DNA from: Saccharomycopsis malanga
Lineage: Eukaryota > Ascomycota > Saccharomycetes > Ascoideales > Saccharomycopsidaceae
NCBI GenBank assembly: GCA_004014935.1
Contig: CP025321.1
Location: 1,178,001 to 1,242,000 of the forward strand
DNA: 64,000 bases
Direction of reading: 5' to 3'
Position numbers and translations under genes: made by a program. Shown piece by piece: positions 42,333-51,733 of the stretch. Position 1 is the first letter of the stretch. Each line of letters opens with the position of its first letter. The notes under the pieces were generated by a model, which searched no databases, was not told the DNA's origin, and saw only the letters and a program-made list of their open reading frames with translations.

Positions 42333-44171
42333 TCAAGCAAGCAAATCATGGATAAGCCATAACAACTCATCCTTGGATCCTTCGTTCTCAGGCACCGAAT
42401 TATCCGCTGGAATGTGGTCCAGCGGTTCATTTTTTATGTGGATTGAGCCGTTGGCGGTCTCTAGAGGAGTGTCGAGGGATCCGAGGGTGCCAGAAGTGCC
42501 AGGGATTGTTTCATCTGGCTCACCGGAATATAAACCGGTCGTATTGAACTTTTCAAGGACCTTGACGGTATCTGGGTTGAGTTTCTTTCTTTTTAAATGG
42601 TGGCCGTCGGCATTATTGTTCAAGGGAAGCACGTCGACAATGCCGCTGCTGTTGATGGTGTCGAGCTTGTAGATATCGTCGTCTCGAAGGATCACCGTGG
42701 AGATGCGATCAAGCATGCCGTTTGGGTCAATCAAATGCGGGGTGAGCTTGAAGGTATCGTATAGATCTTCAGTAGTAAGTGTGATTTTCCGTTTCCGGTG
42801 AATTTCTTCCAATTCTTCCTTGCTTTTCGGAGTATTGCTAACTGTGGTGTTGGCAGTACCTGCTGGCAGCACAGAAGACACTGGGGAAGTTGGTGACGAT
42901 GTGGAATCAACATCCATAGGAGCGGTGCCACTGTTATTGCTGTAATCAATGTCACCAAGCCCGTTGTTGTCGTACTGTATCTTGCGATATCTGACAGTAT
43001 CTATAGCAGCTTCAATGATGTTTTTCAAGTAGTTTTCCAAGCCCAAAAGCATGATGTTTACAGTCTGATCATTGATGCTCCCCACCAATCCGTGTTCCCG
43101 CATGATGCCTACCATTTTAGACTTGAGGGCGTGCGAATCAGGCAACTCGTAGCTTTCAGTAGACAAAAGCGTCTGGAACCCACTCATGATTTCCTGTGTC
43201 CAGGTGGTGACATTGCCGCTTACAGTGGCACTGGTAGGGGTGTTTTGCCCATTGTGCAGCGCAGACTTCTGCAATAGATTGAGGTTTTTACTGTTGCTGC
43301 TTGCAGACGAGGCGTCGTCTTTGTCTACCAGTATCGATAATTGGTTGACGTTCTTTCCTTTGGGCTTCTTGCTGGACACGTCTGGTAACTGCTCCTTCGC
43401 CTTGCTGGCCTTTGCGGCTGTTTTGTTCGCAGGGTTGCCTTCGGCGGCCTTATGGTTTCCAGCACCATTTGGCACACCAGCAGGAATCTTTGGTATCAAT
43501 TCAAACCGTTCTTGGGCCACCTGGCCTAGATGGAACTTTTTACTAACATGAACAATCTTGGGATTGGTGTTCTTGGAGATATTCTTTATTCTTTTTCGTT
43601 CCTTGATAGTCAAGCTCATAATATCTTTTTTGAGCTTTTCATGTTCTGTGACGTCGCTCGAGTTGAGCGATTTTGGGTTCTTTGCTTTATTCTTCCCACT
43701 GAGTGTGTTGAGATAGCCAAAACCATCGCTGGAAACACTAGCAGGATTCGGTGGGTCGCGAAATGCATTGGCAAGAGAAGCCAACAAAAACTTGTTATGA
43801 TACTTGATGAACTTTGCTTTTAGCACAGAAACATCTTTCTCCCGGCTGAGTGTCTGGCTGGAAAAGGACGAGGAGATGTCCTTGTGTGTATTCAAGAAAC
43901 TGTCTGTTATATAGCGATGGAACTCGTCCTTTGATAGCTTTCCCAATAAGAATTTACATAGCTGCAGATAATAATTGCTCCAGTTTTTCTCCCCCAACAA
44001 GTCTCTGAACTCCTTGACAAGTTCATCAAGCTCAATTCTACGTATTGACACCGCACCTGTGGTTCCACTGGCAAGGCCGCTGGAGGGCTTTGTAGCCGTT
44101 TTACCAACACCAATTCCAATGGAGTTCTTGGGCGATCCCGAACTGGGCACATTGTTCTGCGTTGCAATCAT
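42333..44171 (-). CDS. HFI1: SAGA complex subunit Hfi1 (Ada1)
   Basis: Hfi1/Ada1 is a structural subunit of the SAGA coactivator. The N-terminal region (about residues 45-135) has the SAGA-Tad1 pattern RRIELDELVKEFRDLLG, CKFLLGKLSKDEFHRYI and a HNKFLLASLANAFRDPP block. After a low-complexity Lys/Ser/Asn linker, residues about 325-400 form a second conserved helical part, and TTEDLYDTFKLTPHLIDPNG lies near residue 490. The product is 612 residues, longer than S. cerevisiae Hfi1 (488) because of linkers. CTG codons sit in serine-rich linkers (SSV-x-PAG, KSA-x-HNG) and at a variable site in the Tad1 helix. Confidence 0.8.
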   Translation of the reverse strand: MIATQNNVPSSGSPKNSIGIGVGKTATKPSSGLASGTTGAVSIRRIELDELVKEFRDLLGEKNWSNYYLQLCKFLLGKLSKDEFHRYITDSFLNTHKDISSSFSSQTLSREKDVSVLKAKFIKYHNKFLLASLANAFRDPPNPASVSSDGFGYLNTLSGKNKAKNPKSLNSSDVTEHEKLKKDIMSLTIKERKRIKNISKNTNPKIVHVSKKFHLGQVAQERFELIPKIPAGVPNGAGNHKAAEGNPANKTAAKASKAKEQLPDVSSKKPKGKNVNQLSILVDKDDASSASSNSKNLNLLQKSALHNGQNTPTSATVSGNVTTWTQEIMSGFQTLLSTESYELPDSHALKSKMVGIMREHGLVGSINDQTVNIMLLGLENYLKNIIEAAIDTVRYRKIQYDNNGLGDIDYSNNSGTAPMDVDSTSSPTSPVSSVLPAGTANTTVSNTPKSKEELEEIHRKRKITLTTEDLYDTFKLTPHLIDPNGMLDRISTVILRDDDIYKLDTINSSGIVDVLPLNNNADGHHLKRKKLNPDTVKVLEKFNTTGLYSGEPDETIPGTSGTLGSLDTPLETANGSIHIKNEPLDHIPADNSVPENEGSKDELLWLIHDLLA

Positions 44172-44944
44172 TATATAGCTCTCTGATCACCGATGGAACA
44201 TCAATAGTAGCTCATATAAATCACGTCAAAAGCACTTTCCTGTACCCCACGGCAATGTTGAAATGATTCCTGCAGTATGCAAAAATGTTCTGATTCCTAC
44301 TTATTACGTACCTTTTTCCCCGTGTCCTGCGTGGTGTTCGGATGCGCGGTCTGGATGTCCTGCTTTTCACCCCGATTTAAGTAAACAAGAGTGTCTCCAA
44401 GGAATGCCGCCAAAAAGAGGTCCAATCAATCAAGAAACAAGCACCAATCAATTGATTAAGAGACAGGTGTTAACAGACCTGCCAATTCTGAGTACTGTGA
44501 GCTAATTTATGGAGCAAAAATCACAGCGTGTGGTGCCGCAGTCGGTGATTAAAATAGCGGTCTCTGCCGTAGTCGCGAGCAGTTCCCGTCGCGCTATACA
44601 CTATAATTACACTGTAAAATGAAAGAAAAAGAAGAAGAAACCGACCCGCCAGTGAAAAAAAAAACGACAAATTTGTATGCGCACGGGAAACCACTCACAT
44701 ATCATGGTTATGAGTGGTGGTGGGGGTTGCTGGGTATTAACTATGATTATTGGTGATGAATGGCTTGTTTTAGCTGAAGTTGTTGTTTTTTGATTGATTG
44801 AATGAGTTATTGGCGGGATTATTAAAGGGCTAAGGTGTTTGTAATGTTAATTGTTTTAAAAATTTTTTGTTTGTAATTGTAGTGATATGAAAATGTAAAT
44901 TATTAGATAGTTGACAATTAATTATTCTATACTTTTGAATTCCT

Positions 44945-45135
44945 GAATGTGATTCCACAGGCAAGGGCAACTGTCTGAAATACGACATAAACAAAAGTCT
45001 AGTGCTTACTTTCAGCTAATAATTGGTATGGTAAACAGGACATTATTGGGTTTCACCAAGTCACTAGTGCGTACATACGGAGCTGAAATGTACTGGGCTT
45101 GAAATATAAGATATTATTATATATTATTATTATTT
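44945..45135 (+). repeat. F1 repeat lacking the head
   Basis: It reads GAATGTGATTCCACAGGCAA, GGGCAACTGTCTG, CTAGTGCTTACTTTCAGC, GGTTTCACCAAGTC, and ends GGGCTTGAAATATAAGATAT with an ATT tail. Confidence 0.82.
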
Positions 45136-45427
45136 TACTTTTGAATTAAATGCATTATTTTTCAAAAATATGTGACATGATGTTTTTAATGCTATTTTTC
45201 GGCAACATCAAATCCAGTGATGTTGCAGTAGTAGTAGTTGATTGGATACAAATGATGTTTGTTTAAACGTATTTATTTTCATGTTTCTCACGTTTCTTAA
45301 TAAAGCAAATTGTAATTTTCTTATTGACTTTTTTCTAAACCAACATCAGAGGTGAACAACTCTTACAAAATTACAAATTGTATTCAAGTAAAAGTTTAAG
45401 GAATTTATAAAAATCAAAACATTTTTG

Positions 45428-45535
45428 GCCACTGGGTTTTATCAAGTCCCCTTAGACATGGCGTGTATATACAAAACTGATATGTACTGAGCTTGAAATA
45501 TATCATATCACTATTATTATTATTATTAAAGCATT
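45428..45535 (+). repeat. F1 3'-end fragment with ATT tail
   Basis: CCACTGGGTTTTATCAAGTC, GTGTATATACAAAACTGATA, GAGCTTGAAATATATC and a short (ATT)n tail. A typical 5'-truncated copy. Confidence 0.8.
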
Positions 45536-45572
45536 TTGGAAAAAATAATCATCAGAGCATTTTTTTTCATGA

Positions 45573-45715
45573 TATTATATATTTCGAGCCCAATAAATAA
45601 CAGTCGTATATACGCGCCATGTTTAAGGGCATTTGGTAAAGACAACAATGTCCATCATAAAATTCTCACCCATGTTCCTTTCGGGTTTTTTATCTTCTCC
45701 TAGAGAACTGAGCTA
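45573..45715 (-). repeat. F1 repeat, internally deleted
   Basis: ATATATTTCGAGCCCAATAA, GTATATACGCGCCATG, CATTTGGTAAAG, then TTTTTTATCTTCTCCTAGAG (head). It is flanked by the plus-strand fragment at 45428, giving an inverted arrangement. Confidence 0.78.
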
Positions 45716-45734
45716 TAGTTATGGTAGACATTGA

Positions 45735-46305
45735 TATTTTATGATCAATAGTCTCAAAATCACTTTTAATATCTCCTTTTACAAATAAGATTGAATCTTT
45801 CATTTTAGTGTTTAAATAAGTGCTAATTGACAATCTCTATTAGGTCTGAAACCAAATGACTTCTAATTAAAGTTTATTTCATTAATCATTTTAATGACTT
45901 GTTGAAGTAATCTATCATTAATAGTTGGAATACCTAATGGTCTCAAAATCACTCTTAATATCTCCTTTTAGCACCAGTCCATTTATATTGATTATTCAAA
46001 ACATATTCTTTTAACTCCAATATTATTTTCCTAGTTGATGAATCAAGATCTAAATTATCTGGGCCAATAGTTTTACTACCATTAGTAGATATCCAATATT
46101 TTTACTACTATTAGTAGCTTTGATTTTAAGATATGCAGCAAATGGATTGTTTTCTAATTTTAAATAACCTTTGATATCATAAAAGATACGTTGAGGATTG
46201 TTTTTACAATTGTTCCAATTTTTAGCTAAGATTTCAAATTCTTTAGAATGTTTTTGTAGTTGTACAACTACAGAGATTGCTTCTCATTGAGTATGACTTG
46301 GATAT
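45735..46305 (-). pseudogene. Decayed group II intron reverse transcriptase fragment, probably of mitochondrial origin
   Basis: Read on the minus strand, short stretches in changing frames resemble the organellar group II intron RT-maturase family. In order they are: NNPQRIFYDIKGYLK with FAAYLKIKAT, KTIGPDNLD, RPLGIPTINDRLLQQVIKMI, SFGFRPNRDCQLAL, and a GDIKSDFETIDHKI segment like RT motif A. The DNA is very AT-rich, like yeast mitochondrial DNA. The catalytic YADD region and the maturase and endonuclease parts are absent, and the reading frame is broken many times. It is most simply a nuclear insertion of mitochondrial DNA. The same 30-bp segment occurs twice inside it (about 45750-45783 and 45930-45965), so it has also been rearranged. 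Confidence 0.75.
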
Positions 46306-46319
46306 AATTTTGGTCCAGC

Positions 46320-46560
46320 GACCACCAATATAATAAATAATATCATATATTTGAAGCCCAGTACATAACAGTTTTGTATATACGCGCTATGTCTAAAGGG
46401 ACTTGGTAAAACCCAGTGGGAAAAAGCCCAAGTATGTCATTGTAAACTTTTCGCTGGCTTTTCTAAATAAACACCCGATGGGTCGGAAAGTAAGCACTAA
46501 ACTTTTGTCTAGTTAGTATTTCAGACAGTTGCACTTGCCTGTGGAAACCACGTTCAGTTG
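46320..46560 (-). repeat. F1 repeat, 3' half and middle
   Basis: From ATATCATATATTTGAAGCCC through CGCGCTATGTCTAAAGGGAC, GGTCGGAAAGTAAGCACTAA and CAGACAGTTGCACTTGCCTG to CCACGTTCAG. The head is missing. It directly follows the RT fossil. Confidence 0.8.
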
Positions 46561-46574
46561 TGGGATGAAATTAA

Positions 46575-46690
46575 TATCATACATTTCGAGCCCAGTAAAT
46601 ATGTGTTTGCAGCTGTAGATTAATATTATAATAGCATAATCCATGGATATGTACTGGGCTTGAAATATAAGATTATTATTATTATAATCG
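46575..46690. repeat. Two F1 3'-end fragments in opposite orientation
   Basis: ATATCATACATTTCGAGCCC at about 46575 (minus) and TACTGGGCTTGAAATATAAG with an ATT tail at about 46652-46687 (plus). Confidence 0.7.
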
Positions 46691-46916
46691 CGACAGTGTT
46701 TTGTTCAGCAGTACTGAGAGAAGCCAAAAAAATTGACACAAGTATACTCAAACAAGTTCTGTAAAAAGACTGTTAAAAACAGCCTTATCTATGTATATAC
46801 ACCAAAAAACTTGTAATAAAAGCCAAAAGCCAAACTAAGCAGATATTAAAATGAAAAACCATATCCATTTTGTCTTGAAATTATGAAGATGAAAAGAGTT
46901 TTTTTTTTATATTTAA

Positions 46917-47062
46917 TAATAATATCATATATTTCAAGTCCAGTAGATAACATTTTTGTATATACGCACTATGTCTAAGGGAAAAAGCCCTATCATGTCC
47001 TTTTGATCATAGTTGGTCATATTTTTCTCTTGTCCGAGAGCAATGGCGCAGTGGCAACAAGT
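46917..47062 (-). repeat. F1 repeat, internally deleted, downstream of FAA
   Basis: AATATCATATATTTCAAGTC, TTGTATATACGCACTATGTC, GCCCTATCATGTCC, then TTTTTCTCTTGTCCGAGAGC and AATGGCGCAGTGGC (head). Confidence 0.78.
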
Positions 47063-47211
47063 TGACAATACAAGATTTATAAGAAAACAGATTCATTGAA
47101 AACTAAAAGGGATAATTAAATAAAAAGGATAATCGCTAAAAGTATGATTCAGAAAAGACTGGAGAACATAACATGCTACTATAATACCAGAAAAAAGAGA
47201 AAAAAAGATAA

Positions 47212-49314
47212 TCAACTGTTGATTTTGTAGACTTGGTCGACCTCGTTTTGGACGCTTTGCAAGATTTTTTTTCTTTGCAACTTGTGGGCGCTGGTGACGA
47301 AACCGTTTTGAGGGGTCCATTCGTGGTCGACGAGAACAGAGCCCAAGATGAGTTCGATGCCGTTCAAACCGTCTTTTTTACCTTGGGAGACCAAAGATTT
47401 GGTGACGGCGTTACGCAACTTGTTGTCGTTGACCCATTTGGACAATTCAAACTCGTGTTGAGATTTGACGAGGCCTTGGGAAACGGCGAGTTTGGCTAGA
47501 TTGTCCGGGTTTGGAGCAACAATGGCGATAGGTTTGACCTTGTTTTGGTCGGCATAGCAGCAGATGTCGCCTACCAAAGGATTGGATCTGTAGATGGCTT
47601 CGATTTTCTCCAAGGCGATGTATTCGCCGTTCAAGGTTTTGACCAAGTTCTTTTTACGGTCGATGACACGCAATTGGCCGGTGGAGGTCCATTCGCCAAC
47701 GTCTCCGGTCTGGAACCAGCCGTCGGGGGTGATTGCTTTGGCAGTTTCGTCGGGGTTTTTGAAATACTCTTTTGTCACAGGATAGCCCTGGATCCAGATC
47801 TCGCCCTGGTTGTTTTTGGCAAAGTAGCCCAACTCGTCAACGTCGACCAACTTGACCTTGATGGAGCCAGAGAGGATGCCCTGGACGCCGATTTCGAAAT
47901 GGTCGGGGCGCACGACGGAGGTGTTGGCGACGGTCTCGGTGAGCCCGTAGCCAATGAGCATCGGAGCAATCAAGGTGGAGATGAACTCCTGGGTATCTTG
48001 GGAGATTGGAGAGCCGCCGTTCAAAACCAAACGGAGCTGGCCACCGGTGGCGTCTTTGATTTTGGAGAACAACAACCGGTCCAAGATAAAGGAGCCAGGG
48101 ATGTGGAAACTGGCCATGACTTGCTTAGACTTGTAGCCGGCCCAGAAGACCTTTTGCAACGCAGTGGGCATGGCGGAGATCTTTGCGACAATTCCCTTTT
48201 TGATGGTTTCCCACACCGCGGCCACAGCAACCATGATGGTGGGCTTGAAGGTGCGCATGTCGCCCAAACAGTCCTTCATCGAGTTGTCCGTGAGGGTCTT
48301 GACGCTGGCGTAGCCGATGGTGCCGCCCCAGTAGAAGATCAACAACTCAAAGGTCAACTCGAAGATGTGTGCCAAGGGCAAGAAGGCAATGATGCGGTCC
48401 TTGGGGGTCACAATGCCTCTGTCGATGATTGCCCCGACGCCTGCGACGCCCGCAAGGATGTTCTGGTGGCTGAGAACAACGCCCTTGGGGTCGCCGGTCG
48501 ACCCTGACGTGTACATGATACAGGCCACGTCCTCGGGCTTGGGGAGATGCAATTCTGCTGCCGAGGCTCTGCCCAACGCAATAACCTCGTCCACGGAGTA
48601 GAACTGGACGTCCGGACGCTGCTTGAGGATCTCCTGCTTGGCATCGTTCGCCTCGCTGTACAACTTCCCGTTCTGTCTTCTGTCCTCCGGATCGAGCCTC
48701 TCGGTGTGGATAATGTATCTGACATCCTTGGCCTGCTTCAAGGGATTCACCAATTTGCAGATCAACGCATTGTCGGTGAAAACCGCCTTGGTTTCCGTCT
48801 GCAAAATCGAATACGTCAACCCTTTCTCGCCCAACGTGTCGTACGCTGTAACAATCGGAATCGACTGGCTCGTTGCTGCCAAAAAGGTCTGCATCCATTT
48901 CGCTGACGTCGACGCAAACACATGAAGCCGTTCCTCATTGCTGTGTTTCAAGCCAATCTCTACAAGTCCCTTGCCGTAGCTGTGGATCAACTCTCCAAGC
49001 TGCTTGTTTGTAATATACTTGTAGTCGCTCAATTGATAGTACAACCACGTCTTCTCAACATCCGTCTCCTTGCCGTCAATGAGCTTCTTCACCGTTTTCT
49101 TCTTTTCCACAATATCAATCAAGTCTCTCTGGCCCATCACTTTGCGGTTTGGGTTTTGCGAAAGACATTCGTCAACAAACTCATACAAAGTGCTGCCTTT
49201 AGTACCAATGGGCCTGGATATCGGTAACTTTTCATTCTTAAGAAGCCCATTCACTCTAGGCGCTGTCTCACCCGCTTTGGCATCGCCAATTGGAACATTT
49301 ACTAGTTTTACCAT
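47212..49314 (-). CDS. Long-chain fatty acyl-CoA synthetase (FAA1/FAA4 type)
   Basis: This enzyme activates long-chain fatty acids to acyl-CoA with ATP for lipid synthesis, uptake and protein myristoylation. The product is 700 residues, the same as S. cerevisiae Faa1. The AMP-binding P-loop is IMYTSGSTGDPKGVVLSH (about residue 265). LVLNGGSPISQDTQEFI, GYGLTETVANTSV, the FACS signature DGWFQTGDVGEWTSTGQLRV and RKKNLVKTLNGEYIALE follow. I cannot separate FAA1 from FAA4 by reading. The start is the ATG at 49312-49314. No CTG codon was seen in the portions scanned. Confidence 0.95.
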   Translation of the reverse strand: MVKLVNVPIGDAKAGETAPRVNGLLKNEKLPISRPIGTKGSTLYEFVDECLSQNPNRKVMGQRDLIDIVEKKKTVKKLIDGKETDVEKTWLYYQLSDYKYITNKQLGELIHSYGKGLVEIGLKHSNEERLHVFASTSAKWMQTFLAATSQSIPIVTAYDTLGEKGLTYSILQTETKAVFTDNALICKLVNPLKQAKDVRYIIHTERLDPEDRRQNGKLYSEANDAKQEILKQRPDVQFYSVDEVIALGRASAAELHLPKPEDVACIMYTSGSTGDPKGVVLSHQNILAGVAGVGAIIDRGIVTPKDRIIAFLPLAHIFELTFELLIFYWGGTIGYASVKTLTDNSMKDCLGDMRTFKPTIMVAVAAVWETIKKGIVAKISAMPTALQKVFWAGYKSKQVMASFHIPGSFILDRLLFSKIKDATGGQLRLVLNGGSPISQDTQEFISTLIAPMLIGYGLTETVANTSVVRPDHFEIGVQGILSGSIKVKLVDVDELGYFAKNNQGEIWIQGYPVTKEYFKNPDETAKAITPDGWFQTGDVGEWTSTGQLRVIDRKKNLVKTLNGEYIALEKIEAIYRSNPLVGDICCYADQNKVKPIAIVAPNPDNLAKLAVSQGLVKSQHEFELSKWVNDNKLRNAVTKSLVSQGKKDGLNGIELILGSVLVDHEWTPQNGFVTSAHKLQRKKILQSVQNEVDQVYKINS

Positions 49315-49369
49315 CTTGTCAGTATCGTTTTTTGCTGCAATTTCAGAAATTTAGCAAGGTTTGGTAAAA

Positions 49370-49640
49370 TGGTGAAATGGTGAAATTTGGTAGAATTTGG
49401 TAGAATTTGGTAAAATATAATATTTTAACAAAATTTACCAAATTCAAGAATAATCAATAATAATCAATAATAATCAAGAATTATCAAAAATAATGACCAA
49501 AATTCAAGAATAATCAAAAATAATCAAGAATTATCAAGAATTATCAAAAATAATCAAAAATAATCAAGAATTATCAACAATTATCAACAATTATCAACAA
49601 TTATCAACAAAATTCAAGAATAATCAAAAACAACCAACCA
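49370..49640. repeat. Short-unit tandem repeats upstream of FAA
   Basis: AATTTGGTAG units (about 10 bp) at 49380-49415 face an AT dyad, followed by some 15 copies of AATAATCAA/GAATTATCAA-type 9-10-bp units to 49640. Confidence 0.85.
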
Positions 49641-49737
49641 AACAACAACCAAATCAAACAATCAAGAAAAACTACACTATTCAATCACCTGAGACAACGG
49701 AAAAGATGCTCATCCTTCCATCTACACCTATACAAAG

Positions 49738-49763
49738 TGGGCGTGCCGGTTCCGAGAGCCGCA
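49738..49763. promoter_or_regulatory. Possible zinc-cluster factor site CGG-N9-CCG
   Basis: CGGTTCCGAGAGCCG at about 49748-49762 is a CGG/CCG inverted pair with nine-base spacing, of the form bound by fungal Zn2Cys6 factors. It lies about 430 bp upstream of the fatty acyl-CoA synthetase. The factor is unknown and chance occurrence is possible. Confidence 0.25.
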
Positions 49764-51133
49764 CCAGCAATTTCCAAGGTTGCTGGCTGGGGTTGCCAGC
49801 CTCACTGTACATGGCCATGCGTATTATAGCATGCCGCCACAGGATACGGCAGAAATCGGATCTCTTCCTCTTGTAAAATGGTATGTTTCACATTCACCGG
49901 GTTCAACGTCTTTATTTCCCGCCTTGATCCTCAAAACGTTTGGTTTTCCAAGGGCGGTTTTGTTGGGTCATATTGCCCAACAATTTGTTTCCGGCCCGGA
50001 TCCGGCGGGGTCTTCAAAACCTCCATAAACCAGCACAAGTCACATGGCTCATCATGCCCACCGTGTGCCACACCAATGGGTCAACTACCCTTTATATCGT
50101 CTCTCATGCTAAACGGGAAACTCTGTCTATGGCTCTAAATAGCTTTTTACAAGGCTTTTTGTATAGTGTGCTTTTAAATGTCCCCCCGCTTCAATCGGCT
50201 ATATTCAGACTCAAATGATTATATTCTGCCCGGGTCTGACATCCCAATGAGCATCACTTTTGTTGGCCTCTGTCAAAATTATCAACATGTGCCTTGTCAA
50301 TTAACACCGCCTCAAGCTGCAGATCAACATAGTTCATCTATTTCTTCCTATTCTAATAATCTCTTCCTCTTGTTTGTTCTATTTTGTTGTGCCAAAACAT
50401 GCTCATGTGTCAGAGCATCCTTCTTGTCTCTTTCATTTCCATCTCATTGTTCTTTTGTTGAACCTTTTGTTGTGTATCTTAATCCCTCTTTTGTTGTGTC
50501 TCTCGCTTCCTACCTACGTGAACAACTTACCCTTTGCTGCTCTTATCAATCTCTCCCCTATTGTCTTATACCCTGTCAACATCTCTCTGCCGGACTATCC
50601 TCGTAGCCCCGGGGAAATATCTCCCATCTGCGCCCCCTAAGAAACAAGGGGCCAGGGTATCTTATTCTACAGCTTAAAAGCTAAACCTAGTTCCGAAATC
50701 ATCTCTATCTACCGCAAACCCTGCCTGCCTTTACCATATTTTCTAAAAATAATCCCACTGTCCAATGCACTTTTTTTTTTGCTTTTTTTTTGCCCTTAAA
50801 ATAAATCAACCTATCAATTTCTTCAAATCTTGGCTCACCATCTCCTTATACTCACCCTTATCCCCTCCAAATCATCATTCTGTCACCATTTACCACTTGC
50901 CCAAACCATCATCTTCATCTTCATCTTCATCCATCATGTAGAACACTGCACGAATCACATTCTTACATGCATGTATCATGTGCTTCCTGCATATACTGGT
51001 TGGGAGGGAAGAGAAAAAAAAAGAGTATTGATATTACTATGTAAGTATAAAAGAAGCAGTACAGTGTTTAATGGGACATGTATATATAAATATATATAAA
51101 AATATTTAAAAGATTCGTCAATATCACTTAAAC

Positions 51134-51457
51134 ATGACATGGATATTTGGTTCGAGTACGGAGAATACAAAGCCTCCAAGTAGACTGACCAGACAGAGAT
51201 GTTGGGATCATAGAGACAAGTTTTTCACTTGTCTTGATAAGATTAATGTAGACAATGCATTAGATGAGGCTAAACAGGCTGATATCAAGGCCAATTGTAC
51301 TGCCGAAGAGAAGGAATTTAATGCCAATTGTGCTACTAGCTGGGTAAAATATTTCAAAGAACAGAGATTTTATGCCATTAAAAAAGAGCGTTTCATGAAA
51401 GAAATGGAAGAACGCGGCGGAACGGAAATACCTATTGGTAAGCCGGTTACCAAATAA
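51134..51457 (+). CDS. COA6: Cytochrome c oxidase assembly factor Coa6
   Basis: Coa6 is a mitochondrial intermembrane-space protein that helps copper delivery to Cox2. The 107-residue product has the paired cysteine pattern typical of Coa6: CX9C in RCWDHRDKFFTC (about residues 23-33) and CX10C in CTAEEKEFNANC, then the helix WVKYFKEQR. The start is the ATG at 51134, and no intron is needed. Confidence 0.93.
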   Translation: MTWIFGSSTENTKPPSRLTRQRCWDHRDKFFTCLDKINVDNALDEAKQADIKANCTAEEKEFNANCATSWVKYFKEQRFYAIKKERFMKEMEERGGTEIPIGKPVTK

Positions 51458-51733
51458 AATAGCAGTGTTATAGTATAGTGTGAGTGTATATACAATGAAT
51501 TAACGGATGTAATTATGGGTGGTTATGGCTGATTGTAGATAATACGAGATGGCGATGTGTTTTTCGGGGGAAAAACACGGACTTATCTTGAGTAGGTAAT
51601 GATCCGTTTGATTTGATTTTGACCAGTGGTGGTGGTTTGTAAAGTGAGATTTATTGAAGATTCTGGCCTATAGGAAGCTGACCAACCAACACTGGTATAA
51701 TATTGAGGATTCTAAATCAAGATTTGCTGCAAA

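Larger units (their letters stand above)
44172..47211. other. Three-kilobase repeat-rich spacer between HFI1 and FAA
   Basis: After about 700 bp of HFI1 upstream sequence, this region holds six or more F1 pieces, a mitochondrial-type reverse transcriptase fossil and (ATT)n tails. No functional gene is supported. Confidence 0.6.
49315..51133. other. Long shared upstream region of FAA and COA6
   Basis: This 1.8-kb spacer lies between divergent genes. It begins with a short-unit tandem repeat (49370-49640), then a GC-richer stretch (49690-50050), then a strongly pyrimidine-rich stretch on the plus strand (about 50330-50640). It ends with a TATATAAATATATATAAA block at about 51081-51099 just upstream of COA6. 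Open frames in it are short and unrelated to known proteins. It looks regulatory. Confidence 0.5.

Noticed and set aside
44263-44505. 80-codon frame upstream of HFI1
   Set aside because: It has no conserved motif and lies in the HFI1 promoter region.
47545-48507. 320-codon plus-strand frame opposite the acyl-CoA synthetase
   Set aside because: It is antisense to a strongly conserved enzyme and reflects its codon bias; low-complexity Gly/Asp/Val content.
49780-50640. Short hydrophobic frames in the FAA-COA6 spacer
   Set aside because: They arise from C/T-rich sequence, overlap each other in several frames and resemble no protein.
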